A stretch of 38,973 nucleotides of DNA, taken from assembly GCA_944381505.1 (NCBI GenBank), contig CALWLK010000071.1, positions 1 to 38,973 of the forward strand, read 5' to 3'. Source of the stretch: an uncultured Lachnospiraceae bacterium. GTDB lineage: Bacteria; Bacillota; Clostridia; Lachnospirales; Lachnospiraceae. Positions 8,461 to 17,883 of the stretch are shown piece by piece. The translations under genes were made by a program, and so were the position numbers. The stretch's first letter is position 1. Every line of letters starts with the position of its first letter. A model generated the notes under the pieces. It searched no databases. It saw nothing but the letters and a program-made list of their open reading frames with translations, and was not told the DNA's origin.

Positions 8461-9453
8461 ATGAAAGCGGAAATAATTTCTTTGGGAGCCTCGGTTCCCG
8501 AAAAGACTGTGACAAACGATGACCTCTCAAAGATCATGGACACCAACGACGAGTGGATCAGGACCCGCACGGGGATAAGGGAGAGGCATATATCCGGGGA
8601 GGATATCCCCGATGAGGAAAAGATCTTTTCGCTCTCTCTCGACGCCTGCGAAAAGGCTCTTAAGAGAGCCGAAGAAATGGCGGAAGCGGGAGCAGCGAGA
8701 TCCTTTAAGGGACGCGAGGACATAGAGCTTGTCATCGTTGCCACGAGCACTCCGGACTTCAGCTTTCCGGCCACAGCCTGCAGGCTCCAGGAGGCTCTGG
8801 GCCTCAAAGCGGCGGCGGCCTTTGATATTAGCCTCGCCTGCACCGGATTCATAGCGGCCCTTGGCACGGCGGACGCCTATATAAGGGCGGGTATATACAA
8901 AAACGCACTGGTGGTGGGCGCGGACGCACTCTCAAGGCTTACGGATTGGGGAGACAGAGGAACGGCGGTGCTCTTCGGAGACGGAGCCGGAGCGGCAGTG
9001 CTTGGCGCCTCCGACGGAGACTCGGGAGTGATAACCTCGATACTCCACTCGGCGGGCAGCGGAGCGGGCGCTCTCTATTCGAAGGCCATGTACTTTAACG
9101 AGGCGGAAAAGGCCGCTATGGCCATGGACGGAAAGAGGGTCTATGATTTTGCCGTGAGGAAGACCCCTGAGGTCATAAGAGAGGCCTTGGAGGCGGCAGA
9201 GGGGCAGGAGGTCAAGTTTTTCGTGCTCCATCAGGCCAATATAAGGATAATAGAGGCCGTTGCAAAAAGGCTTAAGGAGCCCATGGAAAAATTCCCCCAC
9301 AATATAGAGCGCTACGGCAACACTTCGGCGGCCAGCATCCCCATACTTTTGGATGAGCTCTCAAGAGAGGGAAAGATAGAAAAGGGAGATCTCTTATGTC
9401 TTTCAGGCTTCGGGGCGGGCCTTGCCTACGGAGCGATACTTCTCAAGTACTGA
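8461..9453 (+). CDS. fabH: 3-oxoacyl-ACP synthase III (KAS III)
   Basis: FabH starts fatty-acid synthesis by condensing acetyl-CoA (or a branched primer) with malonyl-ACP. The Cys-His-Asn catalytic triad is visible: the cysteine in LACTGFIAAL, the histidine in LHQANIRI, and the asparagine in YGNTSAASIP. The N-terminal motif NDEWIRTRTGIRERH is diagnostic. Length 330 is standard. The upstream GGAAAA is a weak ribosome site. The stop codon directly abuts the acpP promoter. Confidence 0.96.
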   Translation: MKAEIISLGASVPEKTVTNDDLSKIMDTNDEWIRTRTGIRERHISGEDIPDEEKIFSLSLDACEKALKRAEEMAEAGAARSFKGREDIELVIVATSTPDFSFPATACRLQEALGLKAAAAFDISLACTGFIAALGTADAYIRAGIYKNALVVGADALSRLTDWGDRGTAVLFGDGAGAAVLGASDGDSGVITSILHSAGSGAGALYSKAMYFNEAEKAAMAMDGKRVYDFAVRKTPEVIREALEAAEGQEVKFFVLHQANIRIIEAVAKRLKEPMEKFPHNIERYGNTSAASIPILLDELSREGKIEKGDLLCLSGFGAGLAYGAILLKY

Positions 9454-9482
9454 TTGACAAAAACCTGCTTATACCATATATA
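9454..9482 (+). promoter_or_regulatory. Second promoter, for acpP
   Basis: A perfect TTGACA (9454-9459) and TATATA (9477-9482) are 17 bases apart and begin on the base after the fabH stop. acpP and the downstream fab genes may therefore be transcribed independently of fabH. No FabT-type repeat is seen here. Confidence 0.75.
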
Positions 9483-9524
9483 AGATTATTATAAAAATAT
9501 TTATTTATGAAGGAGAGAAAAGCT

Positions 9525-9758
9525 ATGTTGGAGAAAATGAAGGAACTTATTGCGGATCAGCTCGGTATCAATGCCGACGAGATTACTGCAGAGTCAAATT
9601 TCAAGGATGACCTTGGAGTTGATTCACTGGATCTCTTTGAGCTGGTGTCAAGCCTTGAGGAGGAGTACAGCGTTGAGATACCCGCTGAGGACCTTGAGAA
9701 GATGGCTACAGTGGGAGACGTTATAGACTATCTTAAGGATAAGGGTGTTGAGGAATAG
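9525..9758 (+). CDS. acpP: Acyl carrier protein
   Basis: ACP carries growing acyl chains on a 4'-phosphopantetheine arm. The attachment serine is in [11 protein letters not shown], the universal DSL motif, and the 77-residue protein is strongly acidic with the four-helix ACP pattern. The ATG at 9525 is chosen because AAGGAGAG lies just before it. An in-frame ATG at 9507 would place the ribosome site inside the coding sequence. Confidence 0.97.
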   Translation: MLEKMKELIADQLGINADEITAESNFKDDLGVDSLDLFELVSSLEEEYSVEIPAEDLEKMATVGDVIDYLKDKGVEE

Positions 9759-9791
9759 TCAGGAAAGCTTTTAAGCTTTCCCGACTTTTTT
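9758..9791 (+). terminator. Terminator/attenuator between acpP and fabK
   Basis: GTCAGGAAAGCTT and AAGCTTTCCCGAC form a 13-bp stem with one A-C mismatch, followed directly by six T. With no promoter visible before fabK, this probably lets only part of the transcription through, raising acpP mRNA above the downstream genes. Confidence 0.8.
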
Positions 9792-9804
9792 CCGGAGGAA
9801 AAGA

Positions 9805-10737
9805 ATGAAGACAGAGATTACGGAATTACTTGGGATAGAGTACCCTATCATACAGGGGGGTATGGCTTGGGTAGCGGAGGAGCATTTGGCCGCAGCCGTG
9901 TCCAACGCAGGAGGACTCGGAGTTATAGGCGGAGCCAATGCGCCCGGAGAAGTGGTGAGATCCATGATAAGGAACTGCCGCGAAATGACGGATAAGCCCT
10001 TTGGCGTAAACGTCATGCTCATGAGCCCCTATGCCGCCGACGTGGCAAAGGTAGTTGTCGAGGAGGGGGTAAAGGTCGTATTTCCCGGAGCGGGAAATCC
10101 AGGACAATATATAGATATGTGGAAGCAGGCCGGTATAAAGGTGATACCCGTGGTTGCATCCGTCGCGCTGGCGAAGCTTATGGAGAGAGCCGGAGTGGAC
10201 GCTGTTGTAGCCGAGGGCACAGAGTCGGGAGGCCACATAGGAGAGGCCACCACCATGACATTGGTGCCTCAGGTGGTTGACGCAGTCAAAATACCCGTCA
10301 TAGCAGCCGGAGGTATAGCCGACGGAAGAGGAATGGCGGCAGCCTTCATGCTGGGAGCAAAGGGCGTTCAGATGGGTACCCGCTTCGTCGCCTCAAAGGA
10401 GGCCGTGGTCCACGAAAACTACAAGGACAAGATAGTGAGCGCCAAGGATATAGACTCCACAGTGACCGGAAGGAGCCACGGACATCCCGTGAGAGGCTTG
10501 AGGAATCAGATGACGAGAGAGTATCTTAAGCTGGAAGCGGAGGGGAAGCCCTTCGAGGAGCTTGAGCACCTGACTCTGGGAGCTCTCAGGAGAGCCGTTC
10601 AGGACGGAGACGTAAAGACAGGCACAGTCATGGCCGGACAGATAGCAGGCCTTATTCATGATATAGAACCCTGTGAGGAGATAGTTCACGGCACAGCAGC
10701 CGAGTGCGAGAAGCTCATGGGCAAAGCATGGAGTTAA
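9805..10737 (+). CDS. fabK: Enoyl-ACP reductase II (FMN, NADH)
   Basis: FabK is the flavoprotein enoyl-ACP reductase that does the last step of each elongation cycle, replacing FabI in streptococci and many clostridia. Signatures are the N-terminal YPIIQGGMAWVAEEHLAAAVSNAGGLG, GVNVMLMSP, the phosphate-binding GTESGGHIGE, and IAAGGIADGRG with GAKGVQMGTRF. Length 310 fits. TCCGGAGG is an excellent ribosome site. Position right after acpP is the streptococcal order. Confidence 0.95.
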   Translation: MKTEITELLGIEYPIIQGGMAWVAEEHLAAAVSNAGGLGVIGGANAPGEVVRSMIRNCREMTDKPFGVNVMLMSPYAADVAKVVVEEGVKVVFPGAGNPGQYIDMWKQAGIKVIPVVASVALAKLMERAGVDAVVAEGTESGGHIGEATTMTLVPQVVDAVKIPVIAAGGIADGRGMAAAFMLGAKGVQMGTRFVASKEAVVHENYKDKIVSAKDIDSTVTGRSHGHPVRGLRNQMTREYLKLEAEGKPFEELEHLTLGALRRAVQDGDVKTGTVMAGQIAGLIHDIEPCEEIVHGTAAECEKLMGKAWS

Positions 10738-10739
10738 AA

Positions 10740-11690
10740 ATGGGAAAGACAGCTTATATCTACCCCGGACAGGGGGCGCAGTATATAGGAATGGGAAGGG
10801 AGCTCTACGAGAGCTCCGATTCTGTTAAGAAGCTATACAAGGAAGCCTCGGAGATGTTGGGCTATGATATGTGCAGGCTCTGCTTCGAGGAGAATGAGCT
10901 TCTGAACAGGACGGAATATACCCAGCCCGCCATGGTCCTCATGGAGCTTGCGGCTACGATGCTCCTTTCGGAGGCCGGGACAGGCCCCGCCGATCTGAGT
11001 GCGGGCTTAAGCCTCGGCGAGTACAGCGCAATAGCCGAGGCCGGAGCTCTGGACATCATGGAGGCCGTGAGGCTCGTAAGCATAAGGGGAGGCCTGATGG
11101 AGAAGGCCGTCCCTGCGGGGGAGGGAGCCATGGCAGCAGTACTTGGAACCGAGCTCTCTGTGATAGAGGAGATAATCGGTAAGACAGAGGGAGCCTACAT
11201 AGCAAACTACAACTGCCCCGGACAGACTGTCATAACCGGATACAGGGACGCTGTGAAGGCGGCCTCGGAAAGGCTTATCGGCGCGGGGGCAAGGAAGGTG
11301 GTCGAGCTCAATGTATCAGGACCCTTCCATTCACCCCTCCTTGAGGGAGCGGGAAGGGAGCTCTCGGAGGTCCTCTCAAAGGTGGAGCTTTCAGAGCTGA
11401 CTCATCCCTATATAGCCAACGCCACAGCAGGGTACGTGAGGGAGACAGGGGAGATAAGGCCTCTTTTGACGAGACAGATATCCTCCTCCGTCAGATGGCA
11501 GCAGACAGTGGAGCGCATGATAGAGGACGGCGTTGATACCTTTGTCGAGATAGGACCCGGAAAGACCCTCTCAGGCTTCATGAAGAAGATCCAAAGAGGA
11601 CTTAAGGAGGCGGCGAAGACGGAGATCAGAGTGCTCAACGTGGAAAAGCCCGAGGACATAGAGAAGGCGAGGGAGATTTTGAATGCTTAA
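10740..11690 (+). CDS. fabD: Malonyl-CoA:ACP transacylase
   Basis: FabD transfers malonyl from CoA to ACP. The nucleophile elbow is GLSLGEYSA, the catalytic histidine lies in SGPFHSPLL, and the N terminus [14 protein letters not shown] is diagnostic. I chose the ATG at 10740 because it gives the family-typical [14 protein letters not shown] and has GGAG upstream. An ATG at 10728 would overlap fabK by 10 bases and add four residues. It overlaps fabG by eight bases. Confidence 0.95.
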   Translation: MGKTAYIYPGQGAQYIGMGRELYESSDSVKKLYKEASEMLGYDMCRLCFEENELLNRTEYTQPAMVLMELAATMLLSEAGTGPADLSAGLSLGEYSAIAEAGALDIMEAVRLVSIRGGLMEKAVPAGEGAMAAVLGTELSVIEEIIGKTEGAYIANYNCPGQTVITGYRDAVKAASERLIGAGARKVVELNVSGPFHSPLLEGAGRELSEVLSKVELSELTHPYIANATAGYVRETGEIRPLLTRQISSSVRWQQTVERMIEDGVDTFVEIGPGKTLSGFMKKIQRGLKEAAKTEIRVLNVEKPEDIEKAREILNA

Positions 11691-12423
11691 CGGAAAGACA
11701 GCGCTTGTGACAGGCGCATCGAAGGGAATAGGAAGGGCCATAGCCTTAAGGCTTGCGGCGGAGGGAGCGGCTGTAGCCGTAAACTACAACGGATCCGCCG
11801 AGAAGGCCGAGGCGGTGGTCCGCGAGATAGAGGAGGCCGGCGGAAAGGCCATAGCCATAAAGTGCAATGTGGCTGATTTTTCCGAGACGGAGGCCATGGT
11901 GGCTGAGACTGTGGAAAAGCTCGGACGCCTCGACATCTTGGTAAACAACGCCGGCATAACAAAGGACGGACTCCTCATGCGCATGAGCGAGGAGGACTTT
12001 GAAAAGGTCATAGACACGAACCTGAAGGGCGCCTTCAACTGCATAAGGCACGCCTCAAAATACATGATAAAGCAGAGATGCGGGCGCATCATAAATATAT
12101 CCTCCGTATCGGGAGTTATGGGAAACGCCGGGCAGGCCAACTACAGCGCCTCAAAGGCCGGGATAATAGGTCTCACCAAGTCGGCGGCCAGAGAGCTCTC
12201 ATCAAGGGGGATAACAGTAAACGCACTGGCTCCGGGATTTATAGAGACGGATATGACAGATGCGCTTGCTGACAAGATAAAAGCCGCAGTCACGGAGCAG
12301 ATACCTTTAAAGCGCTTCGGAAAGCCCGAGGATATCGCCAACGCGGCGGCCTTCCTTTCGGAGGATGCCGCAGGCTACATTACGGGACAGGTGATCTGCA
12401 TAGACGGCGGAATGGCTATGTAA
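11683..12423 (+). CDS. fabG: 3-oxoacyl-ACP reductase
   Basis: FabG is the NADPH-dependent short-chain dehydrogenase that reduces 3-oxoacyl-ACP. The [13 protein letters not shown] cofactor loop, NNAG motif, catalytic serine in ISSVSG, and YSASKAG (Tyr-x3-Lys) are all present, ending in [15 protein letters not shown]. Length 246 is typical. Its start overlaps the end of fabD, consistent with coupled translation. Confidence 0.96.
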   Translation: MLNGKTALVTGASKGIGRAIALRLAAEGAAVAVNYNGSAEKAEAVVREIEEAGGKAIAIKCNVADFSETEAMVAETVEKLGRLDILVNNAGITKDGLLMRMSEEDFEKVIDTNLKGAFNCIRHASKYMIKQRCGRIINISSVSGVMGNAGQANYSASKAGIIGLTKSAARELSSRGITVNALAPGFIETDMTDALADKIKAAVTEQIPLKRFGKPEDIANAAAFLSEDAAGYITGQVICIDGGMAM

Positions 12424-12480
12424 TCAATATTTTGAAGCTCATTTAGGAGTTTCGAATTTTAAAGCGGAGAGAGGATAGAT

Positions 12481-13719
12481 ATGTCAAGAAGAGTTGTAAT
12501 AACCGGAATGGGAGCTGTGACCCCTATAGGAAACAGTGTAGATGAATTCTGGGCGAGCCTCAAAAAGGGCACACCGGGTATAGGGCCTATCACATATTTC
12601 GACACGTCGGATTTCAAGGTAAAGCTTGCGGCCGAGGTGAAAAATTTTGATTTGTCCGCACTTCCCGACGAGAAGGCCGCAAAGAGGATGGAGCCCTTCT
12701 CGAGATATGCTGTCGCCGCTGCCGGAGAGGCCTTAAGGGATTCCGGCATAGATATGGAAAAGGAGGACGCTTTCAGGATAGGCGTCTCCGTAGGCTCCGG
12801 AATAGGCGGTATGCAGATAATGGAGGACGGAGAGAAAAAGCTCCTCGAAAAGGGGCCGGGGAGAGTGGATCCCCTGCTCATACCTAAGATGATAAGCAAT
12901 ATGGCCGCAGGAAACATAGCAATAAGCTACGGCCTCAAGGGAAAGAACATAAACGTGGTGACAGCCTGCGCCACAGGCTCTCACTGTATAGGAGAGGCCA
13001 TGAGGAGCATTCAGTATGGGGACGCCGAGGTGATGCTTGCAGGAGGCACCGAGGCCTCCATAACGCCCCTTTCGGTGGCGGGTTTCTCCAAGATAACGGC
13101 TCTCACCACCTCAGAGGATCCCATGAGAGCCTCCATACCCTTTGACAGAGACCGCTCGGGCTTCGTCATGGGAGAGGGCTCGGGAATAGTTGTGCTGGAG
13201 GAGCTGGAGCACGCCAAAAAGCGCGGAGCTCATATATACGCCGAGATAAAGGGCTATGGAGCCACCTGCGACGCCTACCACATCACCTCCCCTGCGGAGG
13301 ACGGAAGCGGCGCCGCCACGGCAATGCTCTATGCCATGAGAGACGCGGGAGTTTCACCGGAGGATGTGGATTACATAAACGCCCACGGAACCAGCACCCA
13401 TCACAACGATCTCTTTGAGACAAGGGCCATAAAGCTTGCCTTCGGAGAGCATGCCGGAAAGGTGAAGATAAATTCGACCAAGTCCATGACGGGACATCTT
13501 CTGGGCGCCGCAGGAGGTATAGAGTTTATAGCCTGCATAAAGTCCATAACCGACAGCTTCGTCCACGTCACAGCGGGCCTTTCCAACAGGGATGAGGAGC
13601 TGGATCTGGACTATTGCATGGGAGAGGGTGTGGAGATGGAAGTGAGAAACGCCATATCGAATTCTCTTGGCTTCGGAGGCCACAATGCGAGCCTTCTCGT
13701 CTCAAAGTACACAGAATAA
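12481..13719 (+). CDS. fabF: 3-oxoacyl-ACP synthase II (KAS II)
   Basis: FabF extends acyl-ACP with malonyl-ACP. The Cys-His-His set is visible: the cysteine in VTACATGSHCIGEA, one histidine in NAHGTSTHHND, the other in TKSMTGHLLGAAGG. Length 412 matches. GCGGAGAGAGGA precedes the ATG. The 57-base gap after fabG is the largest in this half of the operon but shows no convincing promoter. Confidence 0.96.
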   Translation: MSRRVVITGMGAVTPIGNSVDEFWASLKKGTPGIGPITYFDTSDFKVKLAAEVKNFDLSALPDEKAAKRMEPFSRYAVAAAGEALRDSGIDMEKEDAFRIGVSVGSGIGGMQIMEDGEKKLLEKGPGRVDPLLIPKMISNMAAGNIAISYGLKGKNINVVTACATGSHCIGEAMRSIQYGDAEVMLAGGTEASITPLSVAGFSKITALTTSEDPMRASIPFDRDRSGFVMGEGSGIVVLEELEHAKKRGAHIYAEIKGYGATCDAYHITSPAEDGSGAATAMLYAMRDAGVSPEDVDYINAHGTSTHHNDLFETRAIKLAFGEHAGKVKINSTKSMTGHLLGAAGGIEFIACIKSITDSFVHVTAGLSNRDEELDLDYCMGEGVEMEVRNAISNSLGFGGHNASLLVSKYTE

Positions 13720-13737
13720 TTTTCGGAGGGTACAGAA

Positions 13738-14226
13738 ATGAAAGCGGAAGATATTATTACCATAATGAAGGCTATGGAGGAGCACGACCTTTCAAGCTTC
13801 GAGCTCTGCGAGGGCAACCTCCGCCTTGCAATGAGGAGAGGACATGATCCCGTTATAGTTCAGCAGGGAGCAGTGCCTCCCGCACCTCAGGCGCCTGTGG
13901 CTCCCGCCGTGGAGAGTAAGCCCGCCCCCGAGGCGAAGGCGCAGGAGGAGGCAGAGGAGGCCATAGAGCCCGCGCAAAGCAGGACAGATGAGGGAAATCT
14001 CGTGAAATCTCCCCTTGTGGGAACCTTCTATCAGGCATCGTCTCCTGATGCCGAGCCCTACGTCAAGGTAGGCGACAAGGTAAAGAAGGGCCAGATACTG
14101 GGGATCATAGAGGCAATGAAGCTTATGAATGAGATAGAATCGGAGTTCGACGGAACTGTTGAGGAGATCCTTGTGTCCAACGAGGAGGTAGTGGAGTACG
14201 GCCAGCCTCTGTTCAGGATAGTATAG
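13738..14226 (+). CDS. accB: Biotin carboxyl carrier protein of acetyl-CoA carboxylase
   Basis: AccB carries the biotin that shuttles CO2 between AccC and AccDA. The biotinyl lysine is in [11 protein letters not shown] about 35 residues from the end. Residues about 40-85 form the usual flexible Pro/Ala/Glu linker. Length 162 is normal. A palindromic hairpin follows, then fabZ. Confidence 0.96.
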   Translation: MKAEDIITIMKAMEEHDLSSFELCEGNLRLAMRRGHDPVIVQQGAVPPAPQAPVAPAVESKPAPEAKAQEEAEEAIEPAQSRTDEGNLVKSPLVGTFYQASSPDAEPYVKVGDKVKKGQILGIIEAMKLMNEIESEFDGTVEEILVSNEEVVEYGQPLFRIV

Positions 14227-14237
14227 CTTCAGGAATC

Positions 14238-14262
14238 AAAAAGCGGCTTTTGGCCGCTTTTT
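14238..14262 (+). terminator. Hairpin between accB and fabZ
   Basis: AAAAAGCGGC and GCCGCTTTTT form a perfect 10-bp stem with a five-base loop. The T run is inside the 3' arm, so termination could work on either strand. Inside an operon it would act as a partial terminator or an mRNA-stabilising structure. Confidence 0.7.
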
Positions 14263-14274
14263 AGGAAGAATAAA

Positions 14275-14304
14275 AGGCGAAAGCCGTGAAAGGTCGAAAG
14301 AGAT
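14275..14304 (+). repeat. Leader motif copy 1, before fabZ
   Basis: These 30 bases match 29501-29530 before rsmA at 26 positions (differences at the 5th, 9th, 13th and 22nd bases). This copy starts AGGCGAAAGCC, a possible GAAA-tetraloop hairpin, and runs into the fabZ ATG at 14303. Its function is unknown. Confidence 0.5.
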
Positions 14305-14725
14305 GCTTGGAACAAAAGAGATAATGGAGATAATACCCCACAGACACCCCTTCCTTCTGGTGGATACTATAGAAGAGCTGAAACCGGGGGAGAAGGCAGT
14401 AGGGTATAAGTGCGTAACCTATGACGAGTCCTTTTTCAGAGGCCATTTTCCGGAGGAGCCGGTCATGCCGGGAGTCCTCATCATAGAGGCCCTTGCCCAG
14501 GTGGGGGCCGTCGCAATACTCTCACAGGAGGACATGAAGGGAAAGACCGCATACTTCGGAGCCATAAACTCGGCTAAGTTCAAAAAGAAGGTGGTTCCCG
14601 GGGATAAGCTTCGCCTTGAGTGTGAGATCATCAAGAAGAAAGGCCCCATAGGCGTGGGAAAGGCGGTGGCAACCGTGGACGGCAAGATCGCCGCCATGGC
14701 GGAGCTCACCTTTGCCGTGGGTTAA
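14303..14725 (+). CDS. fabZ: 3-hydroxyacyl-ACP dehydratase
   Basis: FabZ dehydrates 3-hydroxyacyl-ACP to the trans-2-enoyl form. The hot-dog fold signatures are [12 protein letters not shown] with the catalytic histidine, [23 protein letters not shown] with the catalytic glutamate, and [11 protein letters not shown]. Length 140 is normal. The only ribosome-site candidate is AAAGG about nine bases before the ATG. No fabM or fabN isomerase gene is visible, so the source of unsaturated acyl chains is not shown here. Confidence 0.95.
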   Translation: MLGTKEIMEIIPHRHPFLLVDTIEELKPGEKAVGYKCVTYDESFFRGHFPEEPVMPGVLIIEALAQVGAVAILSQEDMKGKTAYFGAINSAKFKKKVVPGDKLRLECEIIKKKGPIGVGKAVATVDGKIAAMAELTFAVG

Positions 14726-14737
14726 GGAGGTATAGGT

Positions 14738-16105
14738 ATGTTCGGAAAAGTTCTCATTGCCAATCGCGGAGAGATAGCCGTGAGGATAATCAGGGCGCTC
14801 AGGGAGATGGGCATCAGGTCTGTCGCAGTATATTCCGAGGCGGACAGAGACAGCCTCCACGTAATGCTTGCGGATGAGGCCATATGTATAGGTCCCGCGC
14901 CCTCGTCGGAGAGCTATCTCAACATGAGCGCCATAATATCCGCAGCTGTGGCTTTAAGGGCGGAGGCGATACATCCGGGATTCGGCTTCCTTTCGGAGAA
15001 CGCGAAATTTGCGGATCTGTGCAGACAGTGCAATATAAAATTCATAGGCCCCTCCCCGGAGATAATAGACAAGATGGGCAATAAGTCCGAGGCGAGAAAT
15101 ACCATGGTGGCTGCAGGAGTACCGGTAATACCCGGGACAAAGGAGGCCCTCTACGATGCGGAAAAGGCCCTTATGGAGGCCGAGAGGATAGGTTTCCCCG
15201 TCATCATAAAGGCCTCGGCGGGAGGCGGCGGACGAGGCATGAGGGTCGCGGAGAGCGCGGAGGGCTTCAAGGAAGCCTTCAATGCGGCACAGCTTGAGGC
15301 CGAGAAGGGCTTCGGCGACAACAGCATGTACATAGAGAGATATATCAAAAAGCCCAGACATATCGAATTTCAGGTAATGGCGGATCCCTTCGGAAACGTG
15401 GTACACCTCGGAGAGAGGGATTGCTCCATACAGAGGAGGCACCAGAAGGTCCTGGAGGAGTCTCCCTGCGACGTTATCGACGATGAGCTCAGAAGGAAGA
15501 TGGGAGAGACGGCGGTGAAGGCCGCCAAGGCTGTGGGCTACGAGAACGCAGGAACCATAGAATTCCTTCTTGACGAGGACAAGAGCTTTTATTTCATGGA
15601 GATGAACACCAGGATACAGGTGGAACACCCTGTGACAGAGTTCGTATCGGGAGTGGATCTCATAAAGGAGCAGATAAGAGTCGCTGCGGGAGAGAAGCTT
15701 TCCATAAAGCCTGAGGATGTAAAGATCAAGGGCCACGCCATCGAGTGCAGGATAAACGCGGAGAATCCTGAGAAGAACTTCAGGCCCTGCCCGGGGAGAG
15801 TTACGGACATACATCTTCCGGGAGGAAACGGCATAAGGGTGGATACCCATATCTACACCGATTACATGGTGCCTCCCAACTATGACTCTATGCTCATGAA
15901 GCTCATAGTCTATGGCAAGGATAGGAAAGAGGCCATCGCAAAGATGCGCTCCGCTCTGGGAGAGCTTGTAGTTGAGGGAATAGATACCAACGTTGATTTT
16001 GAGTACGATATAATAAACAGCCCGGCCTTTGAATCGGGGGATATAAGCACAGACTTCATACCGAAATATTTCCCCGAGTACGTGAAAGGCTCAAAGGGTC
16101 TTTAA
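14738..16105 (+). CDS. accC: Biotin carboxylase subunit of acetyl-CoA carboxylase
   Basis: AccC uses ATP and bicarbonate to carboxylate biotin on AccB. The ATP-grasp signatures are the N-terminal KVLIANRGEIAVRIIRA, the glycine loop ASAGGGGRGMR, ERDCSIQRRHQKVLEE, and the catalytic EMNTRIQVEHPVTE. Length 455 is standard. The ATG has AAGGAGG upstream and lies 12 bases after fabZ. Confidence 0.97.
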   Translation: MFGKVLIANRGEIAVRIIRALREMGIRSVAVYSEADRDSLHVMLADEAICIGPAPSSESYLNMSAIISAAVALRAEAIHPGFGFLSENAKFADLCRQCNIKFIGPSPEIIDKMGNKSEARNTMVAAGVPVIPGTKEALYDAEKALMEAERIGFPVIIKASAGGGGRGMRVAESAEGFKEAFNAAQLEAEKGFGDNSMYIERYIKKPRHIEFQVMADPFGNVVHLGERDCSIQRRHQKVLEESPCDVIDDELRRKMGETAVKAAKAVGYENAGTIEFLLDEDKSFYFMEMNTRIQVEHPVTEFVSGVDLIKEQIRVAAGEKLSIKPEDVKIKGHAIECRINAENPEKNFRPCPGRVTDIHLPGGNGIRVDTHIYTDYMVPPNYDSMLMKLIVYGKDRKEAIAKMRSALGELVVEGIDTNVDFEYDIINSPAFESGDISTDFIPKYFPEYVKGSKGL

Positions 16106-16121
16106 TTAAAGAGAAGGAAAA

Positions 16122-17864
16122 ATGTTTAAGGATATCATAGCTAAAAAAAAGGGACAGGGCCCTGACTTTTCAAGGCTTAAAAAGGTAGTTGTAAACGAGG
16201 AGCAAAACGAGGTGAAAAACGCCCCTGAGGTTCCCGACAATATGTGGAAAAAGTGTAATTTCTGTGGAAAGCCCATCCTGACGGAGGACGTAAAGAAAAA
16301 TCTTTACAGATGTCCGAAGTGCGGCGGGTACTTCAGAGTCCACGCCTACAGGAGAGTGGAGCTTTTGTGCGACGAGGGAAGCTTTGCGGAGTGGGATAAG
16401 GAGATGCCCTTTGAAAATCCCTTGAACTTCCCCGGCTACAAGGCCAAGGTGGAGGCAACTCAGGAAAAATATAAGCTCAACGAGGCGGTCATAAGCGGAG
16501 AATGCCGCATAAACGGAGCCGCTGCAGTGCTCTGCATCTGCGACGGAAGATTCATCATGAGCTCCATGGGAAAAAATGTCGGAGAAAAGATAACCCGGGC
16601 CATAGAGAGAGCCACTGAGAAAAAGCTCCCCATAGTCATATTCTGCTGTTCGGGAGGAGCCAGGATGCAGGAGGGAATAATAAGCCTCATGCAGATGGCA
16701 AAGACCTCGGAGGCCTTAAAGCGCCACCACGACGCCGGGCTTCTCTATATCTCCGTGCTTACGAACCCCACAACGGGAGGAGTGACGGCAAGCTTTGCCA
16801 TGCTGGGAGACGTCATACTTGCGGAGCCCAAGGCCCTCATAGGCTTTGCCGGGCCCAGAGTTATAGAGCAGACCATAAGACAGAAGCTTCCTGAGGGCTT
16901 CCAGAGCTCGGAATTCCTCTTAAAGCATGGTTTTGTGGACATGATAGTTGGAAGGGAGGACCAGAGAGAGGTCATCTCAAGACTCATAAGGCTGCATGAC
17001 AGGGAGCTCATAAAAAAGAGCCTGTCGGCCTTCTCAAAGGGTGAGGACCTTTTCGGAGAGGCGGAGACGGATTCAGTGTCAAAGCTTTCGGCATGGGAGA
17101 GGGTGAAGCTCTCCAGAGACGCAAAGAGGCCTTCGGCTAAGGATTATACAGACCTTATATTCGACGATTTCACGGAGCTCCACGGCGACAGGTGCTACGG
17201 AGACGACGGCGCCATAATAGGAGGCCTTGCATTCTTTAAGGGGATGCCTGTGACAGTTATAGTACAGCAGAAGGGCAAAAACACCAAGGAAAATATCATA
17301 AGGAACTTCGGCATGCCCCTTCCGGAGGGATACAGGAAGGCTTTAAGGCTTATGAAGGAGGCAGGGGATTTCAACCGCCCCATAGTCTGCTTTGTGGACA
17401 CCCCGGGGGCATATCCCGGAATGGAGTCCGAGGAGAGAGGACAGGGGGAGGCTATCGCAAGATGCCTCTATGAGATGAGCGGGATAAAATCTCCCATGGT
17501 AAGCCTTGTCATAGGAGAGGGCGGAAGCGGAGGAGCCCTTGCCCTTGCTGTGGCAAACGAGGTGTGGATGCTTGAGAACGCCACCTACTCCATCTTAAGC
17601 CCGGAAGGGTTTGCCTCGATACTTTACAAGGACTCGAAAAAGGCTCCCGAGGCCTCGGAGGTCATGAAGATAACCGCCGCGGATCTGAAAAAGCTGGGAG
17701 TTATAGAGAAGATAATTAAAGAGGACAAGCCTGCCTGCAAGGAAAACCTGAAGGATATAGCAGGGCTCATATCAAGGGAGCTTGCGGATTTCTTCGCAAG
17801 ATATAAGGACAAGTCTCCCGAGGATATCGTGGATTCAAGATATGAGAGATTCAGGCGGTTTTAA
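16122..17864 (+). CDS. accDA: Fused acetyl-CoA carboxylase carboxyltransferase, beta-alpha
   Basis: One 580-residue frame carries both carboxyltransferase halves that move CO2 from biotin to acetyl-CoA. Residues 1 to about 285 are AccD, with the zinc ribbon CNFCGKPI...CPKCGGYF near 45-67 and the GGARMQEG oxyanion region. From about 320 AccA starts at AWERVKLSRDAKRPSAKDYTD, through ELHGDR and GGSGGALAL. The first roughly 60 residues of free-standing AccA are absent. There is no stop or frameshift at the junction. Fused AccDA is known in other bacteria. A 1:1 subunit ratio is built in. Confidence 0.95.
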   Translation: MFKDIIAKKKGQGPDFSRLKKVVVNEEQNEVKNAPEVPDNMWKKCNFCGKPILTEDVKKNLYRCPKCGGYFRVHAYRRVELLCDEGSFAEWDKEMPFENPLNFPGYKAKVEATQEKYKLNEAVISGECRINGAAAVLCICDGRFIMSSMGKNVGEKITRAIERATEKKLPIVIFCCSGGARMQEGIISLMQMAKTSEALKRHHDAGLLYISVLTNPTTGGVTASFAMLGDVILAEPKALIGFAGPRVIEQTIRQKLPEGFQSSEFLLKHGFVDMIVGREDQREVISRLIRLHDRELIKKSLSAFSKGEDLFGEAETDSVSKLSAWERVKLSRDAKRPSAKDYTDLIFDDFTELHGDRCYGDDGAIIGGLAFFKGMPVTVIVQQKGKNTKENIIRNFGMPLPEGYRKALRLMKEAGDFNRPIVCFVDTPGAYPGMESEERGQGEAIARCLYEMSGIKSPMVSLVIGEGGSGGALALAVANEVWMLENATYSILSPEGFASILYKDSKKAPEASEVMKITAADLKKLGVIEKIIKEDKPACKENLKDIAGLISRELADFFARYKDKSPEDIVDSRYERFRRF

Positions 17865-17883
17865 TCTGTCCTTTTAATAAATC

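Noticed and set aside
9507..9524. Earlier ATG for acpP
   Set aside because: It would put the AAGGAGAG ribosome site inside the coding region and add a non-ACP N terminus.
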